From contig NZ_JAQV02000012.1 of the NCBI RefSeq assembly GCF_000732485.2, forward strand, positions 1 to 64,000: a stretch of 64,000 nt of DNA, in the 5' to 3' direction. Source of the stretch: Bacillus sp. SJS (lineage in GTDB: Bacteria > Bacillota > Bacilli > Bacillales > Bacillaceae). Position numbers and translations under genes: made by a program. The notes beneath the pieces are model-generated. The model did no database searches, was not told the DNA's origin, and saw only the letters and a list, made by a program, of their open reading frames with translations. Shown here in pieces: positions 26,238 through 37,302 of the stretch (positions are counted from its first letter, which is position 1; the number at the start of each line of letters is the position of its first letter).

Positions 26238-26867
26238 TTAATGCATCATATTCCCCGGAGCTTTCGCATAGCTGTTCAGCATTGCGTTCATGTCCTGCTG
26301 CATCAGCTGCGGAACCTGGTAGTAGCCATGCTTGTTTTGATAAAGGAAAATTTCGTAACTTAGCTCGATAAAGTTAGGAACACTGTCGGCGATGACGCGG
26401 CGCAGCACAGGATTGGTCATCTCCAGTGCTGTCATGGCCAAGAGGGTGGCCAATGATTTGGTGTTGCCGAGCATGTAAGCTGATAGCCCCTGATCGGAAA
26501 GCTCGGATACGGATTGGTTGGGCTTCTTCGGCTGGCCCGGCTTTATTCCGTAAACGGCATCGTTACTTTGCGTCATTTTATAGACCTGGGTTGAAACAGC
26601 CGGTTTTTGTCCCGTGGAAAAGGCTTCTACAATGGTATTGTACATCTGGGTAACAAATACAGACTGGCGTTGGGCAATGTCCTTCAGCTCTGGATCCTTC
26701 ATATGCTGCTCGTACATTTGGTATTGATCTAGCATGCTAATGATTCCGGCGATGACTTCATGGGCATCAAACAGTTCATGCCCTCCATGGTCACTGGAAT
26801 ATGAAGAATTCGGCTGCATGTTGGGCATCTGCTGCTGGCCGTTTTGATCCATGTTTTGGTTTTGCAT
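26238..26867 (-). CDS. CotF-family spore coat protein
   Basis: 209-residue protein. An N-terminal Gln/Asn/Met-rich tail (1-28) precedes two four-helix CotF-like domains: HELFDAHEVIAGIISMLDQYQMYEQHM and LGNTKSLATLLAMTALEMTNPVLRRVIADSVPNFIELSYEIFLYQNKHGYYQVP. This matches CotF/YhcQ/YraD-type coat proteins. ATG 26867 has GGAGGG 7 nt upstream. Expression in the mother cell late in sporulation is expected from the family; I could not identify a sigma-K or sigma-E promoter with confidence. Confidence 0.88.
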   Translation of the reverse strand: MQNQNMDQNGQQQMPNMQPNSSYSSDHGGHELFDAHEVIAGIISMLDQYQMYEQHMKDPELKDIAQRQSVFVTQMYNTIVEAFSTGQKPAVSTQVYKMTQSNDAVYGIKPGQPKKPNQSVSELSDQGLSAYMLGNTKSLATLLAMTALEMTNPVLRRVIADSVPNFIELSYEIFLYQNKHGYYQVPQLMQQDMNAMLNSYAKAPGNMMH

Positions 26868-26962
26868 GAGTTTCCCTCCTGTTTTTAAACATTCGGTTAC
26901 TATCATGTCCCTGATGAAGGGATATATCCCGAATGTCCGCAGAGGTATGGGCAATTTTATTC

Positions 26963-26989
26963 AAAAAAACCCCCGCAATGTTTTACGGG
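26963..26989 (-). terminator. katG terminator
   Basis: Read on the minus strand CCCG and CGGG flank a 10-nt loop and run into GGTTTTTTT, 31 nt after the katG stop. Confidence 0.75.
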
Positions 26990-27019
26990 AGTCTCCTTAT
27001 CAAATAAATTAGCCGTTAC

Positions 27020-29233
<2,214 letters not shown>

Positions 29234-29288
29234 TTACAACTCTCCTCCCAGTTTTGGACCATAAATTGCGAGATTAATAGTTGGACAA

Positions 29289-29337
29289 TTAAGATAATTC
29301 TTACTTTATATTATAGTGGACAAAATCGGTAATTCAA
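29289..29337 (-). promoter_or_regulatory. katG promoter with PerR-like box
   Basis: On the minus strand TTGAAT (29332-29337), 16 bp and a perfect TATAAT (29310-29315) form a sigma-A promoter. TTAAGATAATTCTTA (plus-strand reading) at 29289-29303 matches most positions of the PerR consensus TTATAATNATTATAA and covers the start-site region, where a repressor would block transcription. Confidence 0.6.
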
Positions 29338-29451
29338 AGCTAGAAGCGTTTGAGTGAAGTCTTTTAATAGAATGCCAGCCTGGAATTCTTTTGTATAGCA
29401 TCTTAGGATTTGGTAAAATATTCTTGATGTAATAGGCAAGATTAGGAGGCT

Positions 29452-30835
29452 ATGATGGTACGGTCTGAAATATTTAGGGAAGTATTTGAGCAGTCTCACG
29501 TTCCGCAAATTCTAACATCCTTAGATTTTGCAACTACGTTCGAGAACCAGGCTTTTTTCGATTTTTTAGGGTATACAAGAGAAGAATGGGCAACGAAGAC
29601 TCTTAAAGATATTTCCCCTTAAGAGGATTATGAACGGGATCTGCACATGATGCGGGAGTTAATAGCCGGAAAAAGATCCAATTACCAGATAGAGAAATGC
29701 TATATTCATAAATCTGGCAAGCAATTACACGGGACACTGAACGTTTCTCTACTATCTGACCCGGAAGATAATAAGCAATTTTTATATGTACAGGTAATCG
29801 ATTCAACGGAAAAATATCTCATAAGCGACTCTCTAATAAAAAGTGAGAAAAAATACAGATTATTGGCGGAGCCGTTACCAATACATCTCGCCTTCGTTCA
29901 AAACCTTATTGGGCTATGAGCCTTCTGAGCTTATTGGATGCGATCCTTATGACTTCATTCATCCGGAGGATATACAAACAGTCAAAAACCATCATCTTCA
30001 AATCGTAACAAATAAACAAGCTATGCCCGTCGTTTCCTATAGAGTAAGAAGATCAGATGACTCCTATATTTGGGTTGATACAGAAATAAAGGCAGTTCTT
30101 GATGAAAATACGGGAGAACTCACCGAACTCATTTCGATATCTAGAGACGTACAGCAAAGAATTGAAACATATGAGCTGTTGAGAAAATCGGAAAGACTTG
30201 CGATTGTGGGGCAAATGGCCGCAGCGGTAGCCCATGAGATCCGCAACCCGCTTACACCAATTAAAGGGTTTATAACCTTATTGTCCAAGACTAAAGAATA
30301 TAATCCAGCGTTTATTGAAGTCATCCTAACCGAAATAAAGAGGATTGAAACGATTATTACAGAGTTCTTATCTATGGCAAAGCCAAATAATCGAAAAATG
30401 GATACCATTCACATGGATCAGCTCGTTGAACAAGTCGTAAATCTCATGCAAACGGAAGCATCCATGGAAAATAAGCAGCTTACCCTGAAGCTTAAAACCG
30501 TTCCGATGATCGTTGGGGATGAGAACTCTTTAAAACAAGTCCTCTTAAATGTAATAAGGAACGCTTTGGAGTCATTAGAAGAACAGGGAACCGTCTCTGT
30601 ATTGGTATTAATAGAGGAGAAGTTTATCTGTATCAGAGTTCAGGATAATGGCTGCGGAATCTCGCAGGAAAGGCTGGCTAAAATAGGCGAACCCTTCTAT
30701 TCAACGAAAGAAAAAGGCACCGGCCTCGGACTTATGACCAGCCTGAACATCATCGAAAACCATCATGGAAAATTGGATATTCAAAGTGAAGAAGGCGAAG
30801 GAACGACTGTGAAGATTTATCTTCCGCTGTCCTAA
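29452..30835 (+). pseudogene. Broken PAS-PAS sporulation-type histidine kinase
   Basis: The reading frame starts at ATG 29452 after TAGGAGG and encodes PAS-like sequence, but is broken by TAA at 29620-29622 (within DISP-EDYERD) and by a frameshift near 29872, where KYRLLAE must shift to reach YQYISPSFKTLLGYEPSEL. The second half (open from 29843) is intact: a PAS domain, HisKA with AAAVAHEIRNPLTPIKGF, and HATPase with NALESL, DNGCGIS and GTGLGL. There are no membrane helices, as in KinA/KinE-type phosphorelay kinases. A truncated kinase core might still be made, but the sensor is lost. Confidence 0.88.
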
Positions 30836-30882
30836 AGCAGCGAAACTAGTGAAATAGAGTTTGCTAAAAATAAATAAATAAA

Positions 30883-30911
30883 AGAGCCATTCTCATTGCA
30901 GAATGGCTCTT
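30883..30911 (+). terminator. Terminator after the kinase pseudogene
   Basis: AGAGCCATTC and GAATGGCTCT form a 10-bp stem; the T-tail is weak. Confidence 0.6.
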
Positions 30912-30983
30912 GCTGTATAAAGAATGTCAATTGAATTAATGAGCGGGACAGATAAGACCCCCGCATGAGCAAACCATTAGCAA

Positions 30984-31076
30984 AACCAGCCCCTTACTCA
31001 TATCGTCGTAGGTTAATGCGGTCAGGTTTTTGTGAAACACAACCATATCAGAGCTACACTATGGAAGGGGCTAGTT
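30984..31076. repeat. 93-bp segment with 12-bp imperfect inverted ends
   Basis: AACCAGCCCCTT at the left and AAGGGGCTAGTT at the right are complementary with one mismatch, 69 bp apart. It may be a small non-autonomous element or a structured RNA; no gene lies inside. Confidence 0.35.
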
Positions 31077-31149
31077 ATTAAAAGGATACCTTATAATACG
31101 TGAATTTAGACGTATCAGTAGAAAAATTTTTGTATCAACTGTTTGTTTC

Positions 31150-31690
31150 CTATTTTTTCGTTCCTGATAGGGCTATGGAAAATCCAACCCCGATGAGCAC
31201 GAGGCGCACCGGCTGCAGCCCGGTTTTTTTGTCATAGGCCAGCGAATAAATAAGGAAAGCCGTTACGATGGCTCCTATAAAGGCGACAAGTGCAAGTAGA
31301 TACACAAACGATCCCGGTTCATCGGGAAAAACAAAAAGAAAACGGCGATCGCCACACCTGCTCCTTAATTGATTCCGATAATGCCTGGATCAACTAGAGG
31401 ATTCCTTGTAAGATGGCTCCTTATAGTGCGAGTGCCATGCCAGCTAGCAGAAAAATTCGGGCAGCGCAGAAGTTTGCCATGGTCTCTTCACGCAATGAAG
31501 TTTTCCAAAAACGAAACCGCGAATTAGTGAGGGAAATGATGAGGGAAAAAGAAATGGATGGAACGATTGCTTCCCGGTGATTGAATCCGAAGATGTATAC
31601 ATAGAATTTCCCTCCATATTTAAAAAGATTAAGAGAGTCAAACGGCCGTTTTAAGGGATGTAACGTATGTTTTTGCTCAACCCAGCCCAT
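31150..31690 (-). pseudogene. Decayed FecCD-family iron-siderophore permease
   Basis: Read on the minus strand, fragments in different frames line up with FecCD ABC permeases: ARIFLLAGMALAL then GAILQGI, NPLVDPGIIGIN, GAGVAIAVFFLFFP, and LVAFIGAIVTAFLIYSLAYDKK followed by LQPVRLVLIGVGFSIALSGT. At least two in-frame stops and two frameshifts separate them, and everything after the middle of the protein is gone. No partner substrate-binding or ATPase gene remains beside it. Confidence 0.8.
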
Positions 31691-31818
31691 TATTCCGAAA
31701 TTCCAACTTTTTAATTACTTCAAAATAGTTTATAATTATCAGATAATAGTTATTATAAATGAGGCAGAAAATGTTTGTTCCTGGGTGGGGTCCGGGGATG
31801 CGCGCTTTTTGGTGCATC

Positions 31819-31840
31819 CAGGCAGGAGTGCCTGCTCTTT
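31819..31840 (+). terminator. Hairpin in the mqo leader
   Basis: CAGGCA-GGAG-TGCCTG followed by CTCTTTT lies 32-53 nt before the mqo start. It may be an attenuator, or the terminator of a short upstream transcript. Confidence 0.4.
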
Positions 31841-31871
31841 TATACAACTTTAGGGGATGAGGAAGGTCATA

Positions 31872-33371
31872 ATGAGCAGCATACGCAAAAAAACAGATGT
31901 TATTTTAATTGGTGCTGGAGTCATGAGTGCAACGCTTGGAGCGATGTTGAAAGAGTTAGCACCTGAATGGGAAATTAAAGTGTTTGAGAAGCTTGCAAAA
32001 GCAGGAGAGGAAAGCTCGAACGAATGGAACAACGCGGGTACGGGCCATTCTGCGCTTTGTGAGCTCAACTATACAACCGAAAAGCCGGACGGCTCAATCG
32101 ATATTGGTAAAGCGATTAACATCAATGAACAGTTCCAGGTTTCAAGACAATTCTGGTCGTATCTTGTAGACCGCAATCTGATTCGTCAGCCGCAGGATTT
32201 TATCATGCCCATTCCTCATATGAGTTTGGTGCAGGGTGAGAAGGATATTGCTTTTCTGAAAAAACGTTTTAAAGCGCTGTCACAAAATCCTCTGTTCCAG
32301 GGAATGGAATATTCCGAGGATCGTGAACAGTTGAAGGAATGGATGCCGCTGATCATGGAAGGCCGTCCAGCGAATGAACGCTTGGCTGCAACCAAGATTG
32401 ATTACGGTACAGATGTAAACTTTGGTGCGCTGACCCGCATTCTGTTTGATCACCTGCAAAGTAAAAACGTGGAGCTTCACTATAAGCATAGTGTTAAGGA
32501 TCTTAAACGCACGAGTGACGGACTTTGGGAAGTGAAAGTGCACAATATGGCAAGTGGGATAACGGAATACCACACATCGAAATTCGTCTTTATCGGCGGC
32601 GGGGGCGGAAGCTTGCCATTGCTTCAAAAAACCGGTATTCCTGAGTCGAAGCAAATTGGAGGATTCCCGGTAAGCGGACTGTTTTTAGTCTGCAGCAATC
32701 AGGAAGTAGTCGAGCAGCATCATGCAAAGGTTTATGGGAAGGCAAAGCTCGGAGCTCCTCCAATGTCTGTGCCGCACCTTGATACCCGTTATATAAATAA
32801 CAAAAAATCCTTGCTGTTCGGACCGTTTGCCGGCTTCTCGCCGAAGTTCTTAAAAACGGGCTCTAATCTTGATTTAATCGGCTCCGTCAAACCGAATAAT
32901 CTTTTCACCATGCTTGCAGCAGGAGTGAAAGAGATGGGATTGACGAAATATTTGATCCAGCAGGTGCTGCTGTCGAATGAAAAACGAATGGAAGAGCTGC
33001 GCGAGTTTATTCCAAATGCGAAAAGCGGGGATTGGCATGTCGTTGTAGCCGGACAGCGCGTTCAGGTAATCAAAGACACAGACGCCGGTAAAGGAACGCT
33101 GCAATTTGGTACGGAAGTGGTCAGTGCCGCAGATGGCTCGATTGCTGCATTGCTCGGTGCCTCTCCAGGTGCTTCTACCGCTGTTCAAGTCATGCTTGAA
33201 GTATTGGATCAATGCTTCCCAGAGCATATGGGTGAGTGGGAACCGAAAATTAAAGAAATGATTCCTTCATACGGCATGTCCCTGACCGACAATCCGGCCC
33301 TGTTTCAAGAAGTTTTTGCTTCAACCGCAGAGTCTCTTGGTTTAAGTAAAAAAAAACTGGTCCTCATTTAA
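31872..33371 (+). CDS. mqo: Malate:quinone oxidoreductase
   Basis: 499-residue FAD enzyme that oxidises malate to oxaloacetate and passes electrons to the quinone pool at the membrane. The N-terminal dinucleotide motif [25 protein letters not shown], the sequence [20 protein letters not shown] and the C-terminal [15 protein letters not shown] are typical of Mqo. ATG 31872 gives the usual N-terminus; an in-frame ATG 15 bases earlier also follows a GGGG. It is monocistronic with a strong terminator. Confidence 0.97.
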   Translation: MSSIRKKTDVILIGAGVMSATLGAMLKELAPEWEIKVFEKLAKAGEESSNEWNNAGTGHSALCELNYTTEKPDGSIDIGKAININEQFQVSRQFWSYLVDRNLIRQPQDFIMPIPHMSLVQGEKDIAFLKKRFKALSQNPLFQGMEYSEDREQLKEWMPLIMEGRPANERLAATKIDYGTDVNFGALTRILFDHLQSKNVELHYKHSVKDLKRTSDGLWEVKVHNMASGITEYHTSKFVFIGGGGGSLPLLQKTGIPESKQIGGFPVSGLFLVCSNQEVVEQHHAKVYGKAKLGAPPMSVPHLDTRYINNKKSLLFGPFAGFSPKFLKTGSNLDLIGSVKPNNLFTMLAAGVKEMGLTKYLIQQVLLSNEKRMEELREFIPNAKSGDWHVVVAGQRVQVIKDTDAGKGTLQFGTEVVSAADGSIAALLGASPGASTAVQVMLEVLDQCFPEHMGEWEPKIKEMIPSYGMSLTDNPALFQEVFASTAESLGLSKKKLVLI

Positions 33372-33410
33372 AAGTAAGGATTGAAAGACAGAGAGATTAC
33401 TAAATAATAA

Positions 33411-33456
33411 AGCCAGGTAAGCCCCGTTTGCTAAGGGAGGCTTATCTGGCTTTTTT
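33411..33456. terminator. Terminator between mqo and the prolyl hydroxylase gene
   Basis: AGCCAGGTAAGCC and GGCTTATCTGGCT form a 13-bp stem (one wobble) followed by T6; it serves the convergent pair. Confidence 0.88.
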
Positions 33457-33460
33457 CGTA

Positions 33461-34099
33461 TTACCGATACTGTTTTCTCCGTACCCATATGGTCGCGGCC
33501 CATTTGTCTCCTGTAATGACGGGAGCGCCTCCGTGCAGCGTTAATTCATTGATCGCAGGATCCTGATAGAAGTATTCAAAGTATACAGCCATCCCTTTTT
33601 GCGGTGTGATGGAAAGCTTCAGATGAGGGAAGTATGTTTCGCCGCCTTCTTCGACATCGTTCAAGTACATAACGAGTGTGCTGATTCTTGGGTTATGGTT
33701 GGCTTTGGAAGACTTAAAATAGTCGAGGTGGGCTTTGTATTCCTCACCAGGCTTATAGTTTAGGATATGAAGCCCTTCTCCGTGATTCGCCGGGACATTC
33801 ATAATCTGGGCCACCCGCTTTTCAATCCGGGCATCTACCCCGTTTTCTGTTTCCGGCAGGAACGCCCCGCTGCTTGTCCGAATGCCGCTTACTTCCCTCT
33901 CGGTTCCAATCTTGGAGCGGTTCATGTGCTCCTTTGAAAGCTGAATGAGTTCATCGCACTCTTCATGACTCAATACATTTCCCAATATCGCAATCATGGG
34001 CTCCTCAAACTTCGCAATGATGGAAATGTCACGGTCTTCGGTCACGATTTTATTCCCGCTATGATTAAATATGGATTGTTCCTTTAATTGCATTGCCAA
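33461..34099 (-). CDS. Prolyl 4-hydroxylase-like 2OG/Fe(II) oxygenase
   Basis: 212-residue 2-oxoglutarate/iron dioxygenase of the P4H family. The iron triad is H124 and D126 (HLDYF) plus H189 (LHGG), and K199 (GDKW) would bind 2-oxoglutarate. It closely resembles the prolyl 4-hydroxylase characterised from Bacillus anthracis (length about 216), which hydroxylates proline in collagen-like peptides. The start is uncertain: TTG 34099 lies 10 nt after GAGG, ATG 34093 slightly further. No collagen-like gene is in this window. Confidence 0.9.
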   Translation of the reverse strand: MAMQLKEQSIFNHSGNKIVTEDRDISIIAKFEEPMIAILGNVLSHEECDELIQLSKEHMNRSKIGTEREVSGIRTSSGAFLPETENGVDARIEKRVAQIMNVPANHGEGLHILNYKPGEEYKAHLDYFKSSKANHNPRISTLVMYLNDVEEGGETYFPHLKLSITPQKGMAVYFEYFYQDPAINELTLHGGAPVITGDKWAATIWVRRKQYR

Positions 34100-34316
34100 T
34101 TTTCATCAACCTCTTTATTTTAATTGGTAGAAAGCGTTTTCAAAAAAGGGGTGTAACTTTTTAACTATGAAAAAATAACGACTCATTGTTATGAGTTTAT
34201 CATCAAGACGGACTTATATCTCTATAAATTTTTGAAGATTCGTTATTTTTTGATGAAAAAAGAAGTTAAAAAGTGGGCTATTGAATTCCGCTGCAGCCGT
34301 GGGATGTGATCAGCCC

Positions 34317-34508
34317 CTAAAGCAGATTTGTGCCTGCGGGATTCTCACCTTCAATTACGGGGGGTTTCGTGTCGATTACGGGCAATTCCATGTCGATAGC
34401 GGGCGGTTTCGTGTCGATTACGGGCAAAACGACAGTTCCTGTCTCCAAACAGAATAAAGAGACGCCCGGAACACCGTGCGTCACTCCTTTATGCATATTC
34501 TTTACCAA
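34317..34508 (-). CDS. Possible small protein with heptad repeats
   Basis: A TTG at 34508 with GGAGG 6 nt upstream opens a 63-codon frame. Its second half is four 7-residue repeats, PVIDTKP, PAIDMEL, PVIDTKP, PVIEGEN, produced by the 21-bp DNA repeat. It lies between argS and the prolyl hydroxylase gene, on their strand. It may be a real small protein or only a repeat with a chance frame. Confidence 0.35.
   Translation of the reverse strand: MVKNMHKGVTHGVPGVSLFCLETGTVVLPVIDTKPPAIDMELPVIDTKPPVIEGENPAGTNLL
34351..34434. repeat. 21-bp tandem repeat, four units
   Basis: Four consecutive 20-21-bp units begin at 34351, 34372, 34393 and 34414, each starting TCRATWRCGGG and mostly ending TTTCGTG or TTCCATG. 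The unit length keeps a reading frame. Confidence 0.85.
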
Positions 34509-34525
34509 TAGACTCCTCCATCACC

Positions 34526-36379
34526 CTACATCCGCTCAGGCGCCGGCAGCCCAAGTATCTCCAGCGCATCTCCAATCGTTTCTTTAAATTGAGCGGTAAG
34601 CCATAGTCTTAAGGCTTTTTTCTCGTCGGTCGCTTTCATGATCGGGCAGGCGGCGTAGAAGTTGTTGAAGAGAGTGGCAAGTTCATGAGTATAGGTGCAG
34701 ATGATGCTTGGTGCAAGCTCGCTGAAGGCTGATTTCAGCGTATCCGGCCATCCCGCAATGTGGCGGATTAAGGCATATTCTGCTTTTTCCAGATGGCTGA
34801 TTTCGCTTGGTTTTATGTTGATCTCTGCTTCGGCTTTCGCTAAAACGCTCGCTGCCCGGGCGTGGGAGTACATCAAGTAGACACCTGTATTTCCGGTTAC
34901 CTCGGTGGCTTGCTGGATGTCAAAGACGACCTCAGTCAGCAGGCTGAACCGAAGCAGGTAGTAGCGGATGGATGCCGCGGCCATCGTTCTGCTTGAGAGC
35001 CCGTTTTTCTCTGAACGGGTCTGGTCGATGATGCTTTCCATCCGGTCCAGCAATTCAGCAATTTTGATGCCGATTCCCTTTCTGCCTGACATCGCATACG
35101 ATGCTTTGCCGTCGGAGGTGTCGATGCCGAGCTCCTTGGCAGCACGAGGACTTAGGGACACCACGCCGTAGCTTACATGACGGAGCTTTTTGGCTTGTTC
35201 TGCATACCCAAGAATTTCGAGCGCCTGCTTGACCATCGCCTGCGGATATTCCTGGCGATAATCGATGACATTGATGACAAGGTCGGCCTTCCCGTAGGAT
35301 GAACGGGTTCCATTGGAGCTCGTCGTCCAAAGCTCTTCTGTAAAGCGCTTATACAAAAAATCGTTCTCAAGCAAACCGAATTTCCATAGATGGTAGGCAA
35401 TATCCTTAGCGGTGTACGTCAAAATCCCGTTCGAACGAACCAAAACTTTGTCCAGGCTATGTTCGGACTCAGGCGTTTCACTTTCAGGGGAAGGCTGCTT
35501 TAAAACCCAGCACCCCTCAAGCTTACCGGACGTTTCACGGTGAAATTGCTCTGTTTGTTTCAGCAATTGGAATGCGGAAGCCCAAAATCCCTCCCTCACA
35601 ATATTGCTCTCCCACACGAGCAGGTCATAGCCTATGCCGAATTCATTCATTTCTTCAAGATGCTCACGTACAATCCTTTCAGCAACAAGAGAACCGACCC
35701 ACGATAGATTATCCTTTCCTTCTTCAATGGCATGGAGAACGTTCGTCCGCTGTTCCAGCAGCGGCGGATTCTTTTCGTACTCTTTATTGACCTTCGAGTA
35801 GATCTCCCAGCAAAAGTCTCCAAAACGGGAGTGCTCCTTTTTCTCAGCGATGTTCAAAATGCCTACAACCGTATCTGCCAGCTGATTTCCTAAGTCATCA
35901 ATATAGTTGTGCACCTCGACATCGTATCCGGTTCTTTTCAAAAGGCGGACGAGGACATCGCCAATGCATGAATTTCTCAGATGGCCGATATGTGCGGACT
36001 TGTTCGGATTGATGGATGTATGTTCAATCACGGCCTTTTCACCTGTATTCATAGGCAGGGCGAATTCTTCTTTAGCCCATTGGTTCCAATCTATATACAG
36101 ATTGATAAATCCCGGGGGTGCAATGTCAATTTTGCTCACCAGGTGATTTGAGCTACCGCCCTCCTCCAGCTTACCTTTCAGCATCCCGGCAATGACAATC
36201 GGCGCTTTGCGCAGGGATTTAGCGAGCTGCATCGCAATATTGGTGGAATAATCTCCATGCTCCAGATGGGCAGGCTGCTCAATGTGAATCTTTAGATCCT
36301 CGGTATAGACGAGACCGAGTTCTGTAAAAAGGCTTTTAACCGCATTTTCCATGCTGCCTGCAATTACTTGGCTAATCAT
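34526..36379 (-). CDS. argS: Arginyl-tRNA synthetase
   Basis: 617-residue class I aminoacyl-tRNA synthetase that charges tRNA-Arg. The N-terminal Arg-N domain (about 10-105) is followed by the HIGH region NPNKSAHIGHLRNS, a KMSK-like loop YAMSGRKGIGI, and a C-terminal DALR anticodon-binding domain (YLMYSHARAASVLAKAEAEI to the end LGLPAPERM). It is longer than B. subtilis ArgRS (556) and resembles the longer ArgRS forms of some Bacillaceae. GGAGGAGGG precedes ATG 36379. A T-box leader lies directly upstream, so it should be induced when tRNA-Arg is uncharged. Confidence 0.95.
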   Translation of the reverse strand: MISQVIAGSMENAVKSLFTELGLVYTEDLKIHIEQPAHLEHGDYSTNIAMQLAKSLRKAPIVIAGMLKGKLEEGGSSNHLVSKIDIAPPGFINLYIDWNQWAKEEFALPMNTGEKAVIEHTSINPNKSAHIGHLRNSCIGDVLVRLLKRTGYDVEVHNYIDDLGNQLADTVVGILNIAEKKEHSRFGDFCWEIYSKVNKEYEKNPPLLEQRTNVLHAIEEGKDNLSWVGSLVAERIVREHLEEMNEFGIGYDLLVWESNIVREGFWASAFQLLKQTEQFHRETSGKLEGCWVLKQPSPESETPESEHSLDKVLVRSNGILTYTAKDIAYHLWKFGLLENDFLYKRFTEELWTTSSNGTRSSYGKADLVINVIDYRQEYPQAMVKQALEILGYAEQAKKLRHVSYGVVSLSPRAAKELGIDTSDGKASYAMSGRKGIGIKIAELLDRMESIIDQTRSEKNGLSSRTMAAASIRYYLLRFSLLTEVVFDIQQATEVTGNTGVYLMYSHARAASVLAKAEAEINIKPSEISHLEKAEYALIRHIAGWPDTLKSAFSELAPSIICTYTHELATLFNNFYAACPIMKATDEKKALRLWLTAQFKETIGDALEILGLPAPERM

Positions 36380-36384
36380 TTGAT

Positions 36385-36645
36385 CCCTCCTCCAAAATAG
36401 AAAAGCCTCCGTCTCTGTAAAAGAGACGAAGGCTTAAGCATTCGCGGTACCACTCTTGTTGTTAAACATCTGTTTAACCACTTTAGCAAAATAACGGTTT
36501 TTAGCCGTGGCCTCCTACTATAAGCGTTCAGAAGCCATTCTCGTGGGTCCGTTTCCCTGTTAACGCAGTACCGGCTTTCACCGCCCCGGCTCGCTTTGAC
36601 GTCAGTTAACAGATACTCTCCCAGTCCTTGAATTTCGATATGTTT
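36385..36645 (-). ncRNA. T-box leader of argS
   Basis: On the minus strand the leader has the conserved T-box core AAGAGTGGTACCGCG (about 36443-36457), Stem I sequence rich in pairing, and a terminator with arms GCCTTCGTCTCT/AGAGACGGAGGC followed by T4 (36401-36435). The specifier region reads GGGAAACGGACCC; CGG is an arginine codon in the expected place, in agreement with argS downstream. Uncharged tRNA binding would favour the antiterminator. Confidence 0.9.
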
Positions 36646-36651
36646 TGTAAC

Positions 36652-36679
36652 AGTATATCCAAATTGAAGAAAATGTCAA
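36652..36679 (-). promoter_or_regulatory. argS promoter
   Basis: On the minus strand a perfect TTGACA (36674-36679), 16 bp and TATACT (36652-36657) precede the T-box leader. Confidence 0.85.
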
Positions 36680-36801
36680 TCCTGTTTCGTGAGGACCTCT
36701 ATATAAAACTGACTTTCATCGTGTTAGACTAATGTTTTAAGAATGAAAATACGCGATTGACTGTTCCGAAAGCAGTCAATTAACAGGAGATAACGAACAA
36801 T

Positions 36802-37287
36802 ATGGATAATAATGATCGCTTAATACGTTTACGATATGCACTTGATTTGAGAAATTCTGAGGTGGAAGAGATCTTTGGATACGGCGGCATTGAAGTTGCG
36901 AGAGAAGATATTGGCAAAATCCTTACTAAATCGAATGATGAAGAGGATGATGACAATCACATCCCGTGCAGTCCGTTCATGTTCGAGTCATTTTTAAACG
37001 GCCTTATTGTGTTTAAAAGAGGAAAGCAGGAAAATCAGCAAGGACAGCCTCAAAAACCTGAAATGACACTCATACATCCCAATAATGTCCTGTTAAAAAA
37101 AGTGAAAATCGCCTTATCCTTAACAGCGGAGGATATGCTTGAGGTTTTAGAACTTGCCGGAGTCACGGTAACAAAGGGTGAACTTGGCGCCTTGTTAAGG
37201 AAAGAAGGCCACAAAAATTATAAAGAATGCGGAGATAAATATGCCCGTAATTTCTTAAAAGGATTAGCGGTTAAATATCGAGGATAG
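36802..37287 (+). CDS. YehS-like DUF1456 protein
   Basis: 161-residue cytoplasmic protein with two DUF1456 repeats: residues 5-75 (NDRLIRLRYALDLRNSEVEEIF, EDIGKIL, SFLNGLIVFKRG) and 88-158 (NNVLLKKVKIALSLTAEDMLEVL, GELGALLR, FLKGLAVKYRG). E. coli YehS is the reference member. The biochemical role is unknown. ACAGGAGAT precedes ATG 36802. It is 15 bp before the YgjP-like gene, probably one transcript. Confidence 0.92.
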   Translation: MDNNDRLIRLRYALDLRNSEVEEIFGYGGIEVAREDIGKILTKSNDEEDDDNHIPCSPFMFESFLNGLIVFKRGKQENQQGQPQKPEMTLIHPNNVLLKKVKIALSLTAEDMLEVLELAGVTVTKGELGALLRKEGHKNYKECGDKYARNFLKGLAVKYRG

Positions 37288-37302
37288 GAACGGCGGAATG
37301 AC

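Noticed and set aside
31725-31765. Fur box upstream of the decayed FecCD permease
   Set aside because: GATAAT-like hexamers are present but arranged differently from a proper Fur box; the region is simply AT-rich.
31816-31872. Riboswitch in the mqo leader
   Set aside because: Only a short hairpin with T-run is visible; no conserved aptamer sequence was recognised.
34100-34350. CRISPR array near the 21-bp repeats
   Set aside because: The repeats are directly adjacent with no spacers, so they are tandem repeats; no CRISPR array was seen anywhere in the window.
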